A stretch of 64,000 nucleotides of DNA from DASZBX01 sp035943635 (GTDB lineage: Bacteria; Actinomycetota; Actinomycetes; Streptomycetales; Catenulisporaceae): the NCBI GenBank assembly GCA_035943635.1, contig DASZBX010000117.1:15797-79796 (forward strand), read 5' to 3'. Under the pieces are notes generated by a model that worked only from the letters and a program-made list of their open reading frames with translations, was not told the DNA's origin and searched no databases. Positions 41,712-50,111 of this stretch are shown here, piece by piece. A program made the translations under genes and the position numbers. Position 1 is the first letter of the stretch; each line of letters starts with the position of its first letter.

Positions 41712-42596
41712 GTGTCGAAAACGCCGGGCCCGCCGCGGTCCGCAGGCCGGGCCGTGGTCGTCACCGGGGCGTCCTCGGGCCTGGGCGAGGCTTGCGCGCT
41801 GCACCTGTCGCGCGAGGGCTTCCACGTCTTCGCCGGAGTGCGCCGCCCCGAGGACGGGGAGCGGCTGCGCGCGGCCGCCACCGGACGGCTGACCCCGGTG
41901 ACCTTCGACGTGACGGAGGAGAAGTCGGTCCTGGCCGCCGTGCACGAGGTCACCGACCTGGCCGGCCCGGCCGGGCTGTGGGGACTGGTCAACAACGCGG
42001 GCATCGCCGTCACGGCTCCGCTCGAGTGCGTTCCGGCCGAGCTGATGCGCCGTCAGCTCGACACCAACGTGACCGGCCAGCTGCTGGTGATCCAGGGGTT
42101 CCTGCCACTGCTGCGGGCCGGCTCCGGACGGATCGTCAACGTGACCTCGGGCCTCGGGAACATCGCCCTGCCCTACCTGGGCGCCTACGCCGCCGCCCAG
42201 TTCGCCAAGGAGGCGCTGAGCGACGCGCTGCGACGCGAGCTCGCCCCGCAGCGGATCCCGGTCTCGGTGGTCCAGCCCGGCGCCGTCCTGACCCCGCTCT
42301 GGGAGAAGATGTCGGACCAGGGCGATCGGGCGATCGACAGCGCCCCGGAGGCGGTCCGGGAACTGTACCGCAGCACGTTCCTACGGTTCATGGACGCCAA
42401 CGCGGCCACGGCCCGGACCAGCCGCACCACCCCCGACGACGTCGCCCGGGTGATCGCCCGGGCGCTGCTGGCCCGGCGGCCCAGGACCCGCTACAGCGCC
42501 GGTTGGCCGGTGACCGGCACCCGCGTGCTGGCCAGGCTGGCGCCCGACCGGGCCGTCGACCGGATCCTCGGCGGCATCGTCGCTCCCACCCGCTGA
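41712..42596 (+). CDS. Short-chain dehydrogenase family protein with Lys-to-Gln at the catalytic site
   Basis: The start is GTG 41712, six bases after GGAGG. The 294-residue protein has TGASSGLG (18-25), NNAG (94-97), Ser146 and Tyr159. At the position of the catalytic Lys in YxxxK it has Gln163 (YAAAQ); the nearest Lys is at 166. It resembles retinol-dehydrogenase-like SDRs, with a long C-terminal substrate region (GWPVTGTRVLARLAPD). The missing Lys means reduced, altered or no redox activity. It is the first of three plus-strand genes (SDR, SnoaL-like, KAS III) spaced 44 and 91 bases apart that may form an operon facing away from the NRPS operon. Confidence 0.85.
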   Translation: MSKTPGPPRSAGRAVVVTGASSGLGEACALHLSREGFHVFAGVRRPEDGERLRAAATGRLTPVTFDVTEEKSVLAAVHEVTDLAGPAGLWGLVNNAGIAVTAPLECVPAELMRRQLDTNVTGQLLVIQGFLPLLRAGSGRIVNVTSGLGNIALPYLGAYAAAQFAKEALSDALRRELAPQRIPVSVVQPGAVLTPLWEKMSDQGDRAIDSAPEAVRELYRSTFLRFMDANAATARTSRTTPDDVARVIARALLARRPRTRYSAGWPVTGTRVLARLAPDRAVDRILGGIVAPTR

Positions 42597-42640
42597 GAAC
42601 GCCCGGCCCGACCCCACACCACCGCGAGAGGAAAACCGGT

Positions 42641-43084
42641 ATGACCACGTCGCAGGAACTCGACACCCTGTTCGCCCGCAGCCTGGACCTGTTGGCAGAG
42701 GCGAGGATCGAGGAGTGGATCGATCTGTTCGCCGAGGACGGCGTCCTAGAATTCCCGTACCCGGCCTGGGGCCTGTCCACCCGGATGCAGGGCAGGGCGG
42801 CGCTGCTGACTCAGATGACGATGTTCCGCGAGCAGCTGAAGGTCGAGTTCTCCGCGCCCGAGTTCGAGCCCGTGGGCGACGACCTGGTCGTCGCGGCCTT
42901 CACCGGCGAGTGCACTCTGCTCGCCACCGGGCGCGACTACCACCAGACCTACCTGTCGGTGGTCCACTTCGACCAGGGCCTGATCACGCTCTACCGGGAC
43001 TTCTGGAACCCCTGGCTATTGATGGAGGCCGCCGGCGGCGAACTCGCCTGGAAGCAGCTGCTGCCGGAGCTGGCCCGGGCCTGA
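42641..43084 (+). CDS. SnoaL-like / NTF2-fold protein
   Basis: The 147-residue protein starts at ATG 42641 with AGAGGA nine bases upstream. The pattern of an N-terminal helix pair (ARIEEWIDLFAEDGVLEFPY) followed by curved-sheet strands and the end segment ITLYRDFWNPWLL is typical of the NTF2-like family that includes PhzA/B and SnoaL. Such proteins are small cyclases, isomerases, dehydratases or ligand-binding proteins. Charged residues in the pocket cannot be assigned from sequence alone. Gene position between an SDR and a KAS III suggests it acts on a polyketide- or fatty-acid-like intermediate. Confidence 0.8.
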   Translation: MTTSQELDTLFARSLDLLAEARIEEWIDLFAEDGVLEFPYPAWGLSTRMQGRAALLTQMTMFREQLKVEFSAPEFEPVGDDLVVAAFTGECTLLATGRDYHQTYLSVVHFDQGLITLYRDFWNPWLLMEAAGGELAWKQLLPELARA

Positions 43085-43175
43085 CCCGGCCGCCGCCGCT
43101 CCCGCCGCCTCCGCTGCCCGGCGGTTCGCCGCCGGGAGCCGAACACCTTCCCCCTTCCCCTCACCTGGAGTCTGC

Positions 43176-44240
43176 ATGGCTGGGCACAGCTCACCCGGAC
43201 CGGCCGCACTCGCCGACGTGGGCATCGTCGGGACCGGATCGTCCCTGCCGGCAAGGCGCGTGCCCAGCAGCGAAGTCGCCGAGCTGATCGGGGTGGAGCA
43301 CGGCTGGATCACCGAGCGGACCGGCGTGCTGGAGCGGCGCTTCGCCGACCGAGAGGAGACGAGCCTGGACTTCGCGACCGCCGCGGCCGGGACGGCGCTG
43401 GCGGCGGCCGGGGTGCCCGCCTCCGACCTCGGTGCGGTGGTGCTGGCGACGTCCACTGCGGACCGGCCCGTGCCCGGGGTCGGCGCGCAGGTGCAGAGCG
43501 CAATCGGGGCCCGCGGCGCCGTGGCGTTCGATGTGAACGCGGCGTGCGCGGGGTTCCTGGTCTCCTGCGAGATCGGCCGCGGCCTGCTGGCCGCGGACCC
43601 GGACCGGCGCCACGTGCTGGTCGTCGCGAGCGACACGTACTCGCGTTACCTCGATCCGGCCGACCACCGCACCTATCCGCTGTTCGGCGACGGGGCCGGG
43701 GCCGCGGTACTCGGCCGGGTGCCGAAGGGCGAGGGGATCTTCAGCGTGCGGCTGCACACGGACGGCCGGCTCGCGCACTACGTCACCGGCGGCCCCCGGA
43801 TCCCGGCCGGGCCGGCGGCGCCCGCACCCGGCGACCACCATCTCCGGATGGCCGGACGGGACATCGCCGGCCTGATCCGGCAGAAGTTCCCGGAACTGGT
43901 CCAGGACGCGGTGAAGGAACGCGGCATCACCGTGGGTGAGATCGACCACCTGATCAGCCATCAGGCCAACCCGCGGCTCGTCCGGGAGGTCGCCCGGGCG
44001 GCCGGCTTCGAGCCGGAGCAGCTCGTCATCACCGGGGACCACCTGGGCAACACGGCTGCGGCGTCCATCCCGATCGGTCTGGACGTGGCGGTGCGGGACG
44101 GCCGGATCCAGCCCGGGGACACGATCCTGATGATCACCTTCGGCGCGGGCATGACCTGGGGTCGGATACTGATGCAGTGGCCCTCCACGGCTCCGTCCCA
44201 TCCGGCCGGGAGCCGAGACCGGCCAGCAGACGGCCGATGA
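43176..44240 (+). CDS. Beta-ketoacyl-ACP synthase III (FabH-like / CerJ-like)
   Basis: The 354-residue thiolase-fold protein has Cys124 in NAACAGF, His262 in SHQANPR and Asn292 in GNTAAAS, the complete KAS III triad. It starts at ATG 43176 with TGGAG five bases upstream. KAS III enzymes start fatty-acid chains from acyl-CoA, or in secondary metabolism transfer acyl groups to hydroxyls or amines. The C-terminal tail after GRILMQW (about 20 residues, Pro/Ser/Arg-rich) is longer than usual. With the FabL-like reductase across the divergent gap it may build a dedicated acyl starter for the NRPS. That link is inference from position. Confidence 0.88.
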   Translation: MAGHSSPGPAALADVGIVGTGSSLPARRVPSSEVAELIGVEHGWITERTGVLERRFADREETSLDFATAAAGTALAAAGVPASDLGAVVLATSTADRPVPGVGAQVQSAIGARGAVAFDVNAACAGFLVSCEIGRGLLAADPDRRHVLVVASDTYSRYLDPADHRTYPLFGDGAGAAVLGRVPKGEGIFSVRLHTDGRLAHYVTGGPRIPAGPAAPAPGDHHLRMAGRDIAGLIRQKFPELVQDAVKERGITVGEIDHLISHQANPRLVREVARAAGFEPEQLVITGDHLGNTAAASIPIGLDVAVRDGRIQPGDTILMITFGAGMTWGRILMQWPSTAPSHPAGSRDRPADGR

Positions 44241-44316
44241 CTCAGGCGCCGCGTTGCGAGACGGCTCTGCTCATCCCGTGAGATGGGCTGGTCGCGTTCG
44301 GCGAGGGGCCGGGGCC

Positions 44317-44533
44317 TCAGCGCTCTCGCCCCGCGGCGACCACGGGCAGGACGATGGTGTCGAGGATCTCCTCGATCACGGTGCGGGGTACGGCCTGGCC
44401 GGTGCGGCTCAGTTCGCCGCTGACCAGGTCGAACGGCAGCGACCGGATCCGCGGGGTCAGGGCGCGGGGGTCGGCTTCGCCGCGCCGGGCGGCCCGGTCC
44501 CAGATCTCTTCGGCGGGTTCGACGCCCGGCCGG
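44317..44533 (-). pseudogene. TetR-family regulator remnant (C-terminal part only)
   Basis: Read on the minus strand this encodes about 70 residues ending at TGA 44317: EEIWDRAARRGE, DPRALTPRIRSLPFDL, and VIEEILDTIVLPVVAAG. This is the C-terminal ligand-domain end of a TetR regulator. The DNA-binding half is absent. The reading breaks at a GGCC-rich stretch (44525-44546), where an aldo/keto-reductase fragment begins on the other strand. Confidence 0.6.
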
Positions 44534-44542
44534 CCGGCCGGC

Positions 44543-44776
44543 CGGAAGAACGCTCTGACCTACACCCTGCAGCGCCTGGGCACCGATTACGTCGACCTCT
44601 ACCAGCCGTGCCGGGTCGACCCGGCCGTGCCGATCGAGGAGAGCGTCGGCGCGATCGCCGAGCTGGTCGCCGAGGGCAAGGTCCGCCACCTCGGCCTGTC
44701 CGAACTCACCGCCGAGCAGCTCACGGCAGCCCACGCCGTGCACCCGGTGGCGGCCCTGGAGATCGAGTACTCGCCG
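44543..44776 (+). pseudogene. Aldo/keto reductase remnant (middle part only)
   Basis: About 78 codons match the AKR barrel: LQRLGTDYVDLYQP, the conserved VPIEESVGAIAELVAEGKVRHLGLSE, and HPVAALEIEYSP. The N-terminal part with the catalytic Asp and Tyr and the whole C-terminal third are missing. The fragment is bounded by the TetR remnant and by the end of the isocitrate-lyase-superfamily gene, so it marks a deletion site. Confidence 0.7.
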
Positions 44777-44803
44777 GGCAGACGGCTATGTACGAATATA
44801 CGA

Positions 44804-45613
44804 CTACGGTGCGAGCAGCTTGCTCGCGTCGCCGAAACCGAAGGCGTGGGGCAGCGCTTCGAGGTCGCCGCCGGCCAGTTTCCCGGCGGCCGTGTGCAGC
44901 GCGTCGAGCGCGTACAGGTACGGGTCGGCGCCGAGGCTGATCCGCTTGACGCCGGCTTCCTGCAGTTCGGCGACGGTGACGGCGCGGTCGGCCGGCCGGA
45001 TCAGGACATTGACGGGCTTGGGCGCGACGGCCCGCACGATGGCCTTGATGTCGTCCAGGGTGGGCGGATACGGGGCGTAGAGCACGTCGGCTCCGGCCTC
45101 GGCGAAGGCGGTCAGCCGGCGGATGGTGTCGTCCAGGTCGGGGCGCCCCTGCAGGAAGTTGTCGGCGCGGCCGGTCAGGACCAGGCGGCCCTTCGCGGCC
45201 TCGGCGGCACGCCGGATGCGGGCGACGGCCTCGTCGAAGTCGCGGATCGGCCGGGCCGGGTCGCCGGAGGTGTCCTCGATGCCGAGCCCGGCCAGGCCCC
45301 CGGCGATGGCGGCTTCGACGGTCGCGGCGACGTCGTCGGGCGTGTCGCCGTAGCCGTCTTCGAAGTCGCCGTTGACCGGCAGCTTGGCCGCCGCCGCGAG
45401 CAGTCGGGCGTGGGCGATGTGCTCGTCGCGGGTCACGTCGTGGCTGCCGTCGAGCCGGCCGAGGGAGAAGGCGAGCGCCGCGGAGGAGGTCGCGACGGCT
45501 TCGAAGCCTGCGTTGGCGAACACGGCGGCGGAGAGGCCGTCGAAGGCGTTGGGCATGATGAACGGCTTGTCCTGGCTGTGCAGGGCGAGGAAGCGTTCGT
45601 AGTGCTCAGACAT
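44804..45613 (-). CDS. Isocitrate lyase / PEP mutase superfamily protein
   Basis: The 269-residue TIM-barrel protein has PNAFDGLSAAVFANAGF near the N-terminus, DFEDGYG (about 83-89) and GIEDTSGD (about 110-117), the metal- and substrate-binding segments of this superfamily. The phosphonomutase signature EDK-x5-NS is absent (EDTSGDPARP), so a phosphonate role is unlikely. Most such proteins are oxaloacetate-decarboxylase or 2-methylisocitrate-lyase-like enzymes acting on short 2-keto or hydroxy acids. The start is ATG 45613 with GAAAGGA upstream. It is a single gene, not clearly tied to its neighbours. Confidence 0.87.
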   Translation of the reverse strand: MSEHYERFLALHSQDKPFIMPNAFDGLSAAVFANAGFEAVATSSAALAFSLGRLDGSHDVTRDEHIAHARLLAAAAKLPVNGDFEDGYGDTPDDVAATVEAAIAGGLAGLGIEDTSGDPARPIRDFDEAVARIRRAAEAAKGRLVLTGRADNFLQGRPDLDDTIRRLTAFAEAGADVLYAPYPPTLDDIKAIVRAVAPKPVNVLIRPADRAVTVAELQEAGVKRISLGADPYLYALDALHTAAGKLAGGDLEALPHAFGFGDASKLLAP

Positions 45614-45774
45614 GGAGTGTCCTTTCGGAGGGTGCGATCGCGGCCGTGACGTCGACGTCCCGGCGCAGCGAGGTGGGTCGATGGGAGACTACTGTCAGGC
45701 TCCGACTCCCCCGGCGATGACACTCGCCGCGACGCACATCCATTCGTCAGCGCCGGCCGATGAGGGCGAGGAGG

Positions 45775-45900
45775 CTATCTGCTCGCCGGGCGCCAGCGGG
45801 GACAATCGCAGAGTGCGCAGTCGCTGCCCTTGCGGTAGTGCTGATGGGCGGTCCACTCGTGGCCGCAACGGCAGAGCCGCCGTCGCCGGAAGATGTTCAC
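45775..45900 (-). CDS. 41-residue Cys/His-rich miniprotein
   Basis: The frame runs from GTG 45900 to TAG 45775. A basic start (FRRRR) is followed by CRCGHEW, HQHY and CALCDCPRW. The five Cys and three His could bind one zinc ion as a small knuckle; CxCGH and CxLCxC pairs are typical of tiny actinobacterial zinc-ribbon-like proteins. A GGTGGGGG stretch six bases upstream may be the ribosome-binding site. It lies just beyond the end of the glycan operon on the same strand. Function is unknown. Confidence 0.55.
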   Translation of the reverse strand: MNIFRRRRLCRCGHEWTAHQHYRKGSDCALCDCPRWRPASR

Positions 45901-45936
45901 GACGCGCCCCCACCATCTTGGATCCGTCATCCGCGC

Positions 45937-47472
45937 TCAGGCCGTCCACCGCGTCCAGCTCACGTCATCAAACCATACGGTGCCTGAGTTGCGCGCGCTT
46001 TTGAGCCAGATCTGCGCGAAGGCGGCGCCGGGCGGGGCCGTCGCGGCGGCTTGCAGTTCGGTCCAGCCGGTGTCGCCCGGGGCGAGCGCGGCGGAGTCGG
46101 CGCCGGTCATGAAGACGCCCTGGGCGTTGAACCAGCTGACGTTGACCACGGTCGTCCCGGTCGCTCCCTGGCCGCGGACCCAGGCCGTCACCCGGTACCC
46201 GCAGCCCGGCACCGTCTGCGGCTGCACTGGAACGGTGTAGAACCCCGGCATTCCCCCGTCGGAGCCCCGGCTGCCGGAGATGCGGGCCGACCCGGGTGCG
46301 TCGTGGCCGGTGGCCGGATCCAGCGCGAAGCTCGCCTGATCGGGCTCCCACAGCCGCCAGACCGCCGGGAGTTCGCCCTGGGGTGTGGTCACCGCCTGGG
46401 AGAAGTCGCTGTTGACGTCGTCGCTGACGGCCGCGGTCTGGAAGGCCTGGCGGATCACGGCCGCCGCGGGCTTGGGCGTCCCGTCGGTGTGCAGCAGCCC
46501 GAAGGCGTACTGGTCCGGCTGTTGCCGGCTGGGGATGGCGGCCTGGGTGAAGTCGTTCAGGGCCCAGGGGGCGGCGGCGCCGAGGCCGAGCGAGAGTGCG
46601 GCCTGCTCGACCACCTGGTAGTAGTGGGTCTGGTAGGCCTCCAGCGAGGCCGGTCCGGCCGGCAGGCCCGGCGGGGCGTCGTCGGCCGACGTCGCGAAGC
46701 CCGTCTCCCCGACGAACACCGGCTGCGGGGCCGCCGCGAGGACGGCTTCGTGCATGGTCGCGTAGGCGAGCCCGTCGGACGAGTAGTAGTGCAGGTCCCA
46801 GAAATCGGGTTCGACCCGCAGCGCGGCCCGGAACGCGGTGATGTGCGCCGGCGTGGTGACCGAGAGGGCGACCGGGACGCCGGGCGCGTCGCTTTCGACG
46901 GCGGGGATCAGCGCGTCCAACCACTGATACACCTGGGGGTTGCCGATCGTCGACGGCGCGTCGAGTTCGTTGCGCACGTCGATGAACGCCAGGTGCGAGC
47001 CTGCGCTCAGCGGCGCGAGCAGGTCGTGGGCCCAGGTCACGCTGTCGGAGATGTCTGCGAAGTCGGTGAACTGGTCGAAGAGGGAGAGCTGGACCCGGAG
47101 ACCGTGGCCGGCGGCCATGCCGACGATCTGCGCGAGCCGCGACTGCATGGCCGGGCTCGGGGTCGGAAATCCCATCACCTCCGGGAACACGGTGATCCGG
47201 ACCGCGTTCGCCCCCAGGGTCGCGATCGTCGCGAAATCGTCGTCGATCTGGCCGGGGTTCCAGCGGGTCCACATGTACTGCCATCCGGCGTCGGACGGGA
47301 AGTAGTTCACGAGGTCGACGGCGCGCAGTTGTCGGCTCAGCGCGGACGTGCCGGTGTCGGCGTATCCGCAGGCCGGTGCGGTCGAGGGGGCGGACGACAC
47401 CACTGCGGACATGGCCGCGGCGATCACTGCGACCGCCAGGCCGATCCGCAGCCAGATTTTGCCGTGCTTCAT
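45937..47472 (-). CDS. Secreted GH5-like glycoside hydrolase with C-terminal carbohydrate-binding-like domain
   Basis: The 511-residue protein has a Sec signal peptide (1 to about 28). The TIM barrel (about 45-360) shows the clan A pair: acid/base Glu169 in DVRNEL and nucleophile Glu256 in FVGETGF. The C-terminal part (about 370-511) is a beta-sandwich ending in WFDDVSW, like carbohydrate-binding modules. It is the last gene of the 11-gene glycan operon, nine bases after the upstream stop, so it probably trims or releases the exported polymer as polysaccharide-operon hydrolases often do. Substrate is unknown. Confidence 0.85.
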   Translation of the reverse strand: MKHGKIWLRIGLAVAVIAAAMSAVVSSAPSTAPACGYADTGTSALSRQLRAVDLVNYFPSDAGWQYMWTRWNPGQIDDDFATIATLGANAVRITVFPEVMGFPTPSPAMQSRLAQIVGMAAGHGLRVQLSLFDQFTDFADISDSVTWAHDLLAPLSAGSHLAFIDVRNELDAPSTIGNPQVYQWLDALIPAVESDAPGVPVALSVTTPAHITAFRAALRVEPDFWDLHYYSSDGLAYATMHEAVLAAAPQPVFVGETGFATSADDAPPGLPAGPASLEAYQTHYYQVVEQAALSLGLGAAAPWALNDFTQAAIPSRQQPDQYAFGLLHTDGTPKPAAAVIRQAFQTAAVSDDVNSDFSQAVTTPQGELPAVWRLWEPDQASFALDPATGHDAPGSARISGSRGSDGGMPGFYTVPVQPQTVPGCGYRVTAWVRGQGATGTTVVNVSWFNAQGVFMTGADSAALAPGDTGWTELQAAATAPPGAAFAQIWLKSARNSGTVWFDDVSWTRWTA

Positions 47473-47481
47473 CGGTTCCGG

Positions 47482-48219
47482 TCACCGACTCGACAGGCTC
47501 GCCACGACGGTCTCGCCGTGCAGCGCGACTATCTGGACGACGCCTTCGCCGGTGACGGTGAGCGCGGGCGCGTGCCAGGTCTGGCCCGGGGCGAGGGCGA
47601 TGTTCCACGTCGCCACAACGGTTCCGGCCTGACTCGCGACGATCCGTAGCATAGTGGCGCCGTGCCCGGGCGGCTGTTCCACGCCGACGAGCAGACGGCC
47701 GCCTGAAGGGTAGGCCCAGATCGCGACGGATGTTGCTCCGTCGGTATCGGCTGCGGCGCTGTCCGCGGAGTAGCGGACGGCCAGGACCGCTGCGGCGGTG
47801 AAGACCAGGGCACCGGCCAGGGCGAGGGCGGGCGGGCGCGACGGCTTGAGCCGTGCTCTTGGTTCGTCGGATTCGGGTCCGGGGTCGGGCTCGGGATGGC
47901 GGGCACCGACCCAGGCTGCGGCCAGGGTGGCGGCTGCCGACACGAGCGCGACGGGAACGGTGCTCAGCGCGTGCACGGCGGCGAGCGCGAGTCCGGCCAG
48001 GATGAGGAAGGCCAGGGTCAGACCGGCGGCCGGCACGACCGCGTCAAACCTGCTCCGGCGCATGAACCACAGAGCGAAGGCCAGGTCGCCGATCAGGCCC
48101 AGGCCCGCGACCAGCCGGACCGGCCCCGCCGATGATGCGCACACGGCGGCGATCGAGGCGAGGGCGAGCGCCGAACAGGCCGCCGGTATCCTGTGTCGGC
48201 TCGTCATCGTGATCGGCAT
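47482..48219 (-). CDS. Membrane protein, DUF1616-like, of the glycan operon
   Basis: The 245-residue protein has hydrophobic helices at about 10-30, 33-53, 58-82, 86-106 and 131-150. A soluble domain of about 90 residues ends in LAPGQTWHAP and a short beta-rich tail, predicted outside the cell. The layout is like DUF1616-type proteins found in actinobacterial polysaccharide loci, but the match is by general features only. ATG 48219 lies two bases after the stop of the GT-C-like gene. Confidence 0.65.
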   Translation of the reverse strand: MPITMTSRHRIPAACSALALASIAAVCASSAGPVRLVAGLGLIGDLAFALWFMRRSRFDAVVPAAGLTLAFLILAGLALAAVHALSTVPVALVSAAATLAAAWVGARHPEPDPGPESDEPRARLKPSRPPALALAGALVFTAAAVLAVRYSADSAAADTDGATSVAIWAYPSGGRLLVGVEQPPGHGATMLRIVASQAGTVVATWNIALAPGQTWHAPALTVTGEGVVQIVALHGETVVASLSSR

Positions 48220-48221
48220 TG

Positions 48222-50111
48222 TCACTGGCCTCCTGTCGAGCCGAGGACCTGGTAGACCCGGAGCGATCCGGCTGCGTAGATCTCCCGGAACGCGGGGCTC
48301 GCGTCGAATTTGTCCAGCGCCGCCGCGGGCGGCGCGGAGTTGTCGTACTGGGCCGGCTCGGAGTCGTCGAAGCGGGTGACGCCGGTCGGCAGGTCGAGCA
48401 CGTCCTCCTGCACGACCACGTACTGGACCGCTGATCGGCGTATTTCGGCCAGCACGCCGCCGGTGACGGTCGACGGGTAGAAGATCAGCCAGGTCCGCGC
48501 GCCGTCTTCGGCCGAGGTCAGAACGTCCTGGCGCCCCACCGAACCGAGGGCCAGCCCGGTCTGGGTGTCGGTCGCGATGCGGCGGCCCGGGCCGAGCGTG
48601 GCGAGCATCCACTGGGACAGGGCCCGGTCGTCCGGGGTCACGGCCGCCGATCCGTTCGCCGGCCGGTAGTCCGGGGCCAGCCGCTGGGAGAAGTTCCAGG
48701 ACACTGAGATGCCGCCCGCGAACACCAGGGCGACGAGGCAGAGGGCGCAGACGCGCCGCCGGCGGGACGAATCAAGAACCTGTTCCAGCAGGAACGCGAA
48801 GCAGACGGCTATCCCCACGTACAGGAAGTCGGCGGAACGGTTCGCCGTCTCCTGGCCGTCGGAGGTGAATCGCAGCGGCAGCAAGGCTATCCACGCCAGC
48901 GACGACCAGGCCAGCAGCTTGGCGATCACGGGCAGTTCGGATCGCCGGAGGCGATGGAGGGCCGTCGGGATGACGACGAGCATGGCCAGGGTGCCGGCGA
49001 TGGCGGCCACCCGTTCCCACTCGGGCGCGGTGGCGGCCTGGCCGGTGTTCGCGAACAGCGCGCGTGAGGTGTGCAGGGTGGTGACGAGCTGGTATCCCTG
49101 GTCAGCGGCGCGCAGCACCACCGGGCCGAGGTAGGCGACGGTGATCGGCGCCACGGCCAGCACCCAGACCAGGGCCGTGCCGGTGGTCACCGTGGCCGAC
49201 AGCGTCGGGGCGAATTGCGTCGTTCCCGCTGCTTCGGCGTCCGAACGGCGGTCGCGGTGGCGCCGGAACGATCCGGCGGCCGCCCAGGCCAGGAGCAGGG
49301 CGGCCAGCACCCAGGCGGTGATGTGGTGGGTGGCCACCACGGCGAGCGCGACCGCCAGGCTGGACAGGACGGCCGGGGTGCCCGGCGGCCGGCCGTTCCT
49401 GCGGGCCAGGAAGAAGACGACCAGGACGGCCAGCGGCAGGGCCAGCGATTCGTAGCCGTACTGGGCGTCCCAGTAGAGGAAGTTGGGGCCGGCCGCGTAT
49501 ATCAGAACAGCGACGCCGGCGGCCCGGGCAGAGCCCAGGAGTTCGTCGACGAGCAGGAACAGCGCCCCGACCAGGGTCAGCCGCGCGCAGCCGACCAGGA
49601 TCAGGCCGCTGGTATAGACGGAAAGCCCGGTCAGGCGCGCGATGGCGTCTGTGGCGACGGCCAGGCCCGGGTAGTAGCCGGTGGCCCGGATCAGCGGGTT
49701 GTAGCCGAAGAGCTGTCCGGACGCCAGCAGGTTGGCGGCGTTGCGGTAGTGGGCGAACTCGTCGTGGAAGGTGAACGTCGTCGGCTCGTAGACGACCTTC
49801 GCCAGGTACAGCGCGAGGGTGAAACCCAGGGCCACGGCGAGCCGGGACGACCGGCCGCGCCGGGACAGCAGGAGCACTGCGGCGCTCGGCCCGAAGATCA
49901 GGGCCAGGCCGGCCCAGAACAGGAGGTACCCGCCGGATCCGCCGGAGCGCGATCGCGCGTCGGCGGCGGCCAGCAGGACGACTCCGGCGCCGTCGGCCGC
50001 GAAGGCCGCGCCGACCGCCACGCCCGCCGCGCGGATTGCCAGTCGTCCGCGGATCGCCTCGGGCGCCGGGTGGGTGTCAGTGGTCTCGGTCATGGTCGAC
50101 GGCGTCGTCAT
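48222..50111 (-). CDS. Polytopic membrane protein, probable GT-C glycosyltransferase
   Basis: The 629-residue protein has around 10-12 hydrophobic helices, and a first extracytoplasmic loop containing FHDEFAHYRN (about 118-127) with adjacent acidic residues, as in GT-C enzymes that use lipid-linked sugars. The C-terminal part (after about 480) is a soluble extracytoplasmic domain. It would add a sugar to the glycan on the outer face of the membrane. ATG 50111 overlaps the preceding glycosyltransferase stop by four bases. Confidence 0.7.
   Translation of the reverse strand: MTTPSTMTETTDTHPAPEAIRGRLAIRAAGVAVGAAFAADGAGVVLLAAADARSRSGGSGGYLLFWAGLALIFGPSAAVLLLSRRGRSSRLAVALGFTLALYLAKVVYEPTTFTFHDEFAHYRNAANLLASGQLFGYNPLIRATGYYPGLAVATDAIARLTGLSVYTSGLILVGCARLTLVGALFLLVDELLGSARAAGVAVLIYAAGPNFLYWDAQYGYESLALPLAVLVVFFLARRNGRPPGTPAVLSSLAVALAVVATHHITAWVLAALLLAWAAAGSFRRHRDRRSDAEAAGTTQFAPTLSATVTTGTALVWVLAVAPITVAYLGPVVLRAADQGYQLVTTLHTSRALFANTGQAATAPEWERVAAIAGTLAMLVVIPTALHRLRRSELPVIAKLLAWSSLAWIALLPLRFTSDGQETANRSADFLYVGIAVCFAFLLEQVLDSSRRRRVCALCLVALVFAGGISVSWNFSQRLAPDYRPANGSAAVTPDDRALSQWMLATLGPGRRIATDTQTGLALGSVGRQDVLTSAEDGARTWLIFYPSTVTGGVLAEIRRSAVQYVVVQEDVLDLPTGVTRFDDSEPAQYDNSAPPAAALDKFDASPAFREIYAAGSLRVYQVLGSTGGQ

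Noticed and set aside
44804..45613. Phosphonate biosynthesis via PEP mutase
   Set aside because: The required EDK-x5-NS signature is absent (EDTSGDPARP), and no phosphonopyruvate decarboxylase gene is nearby.
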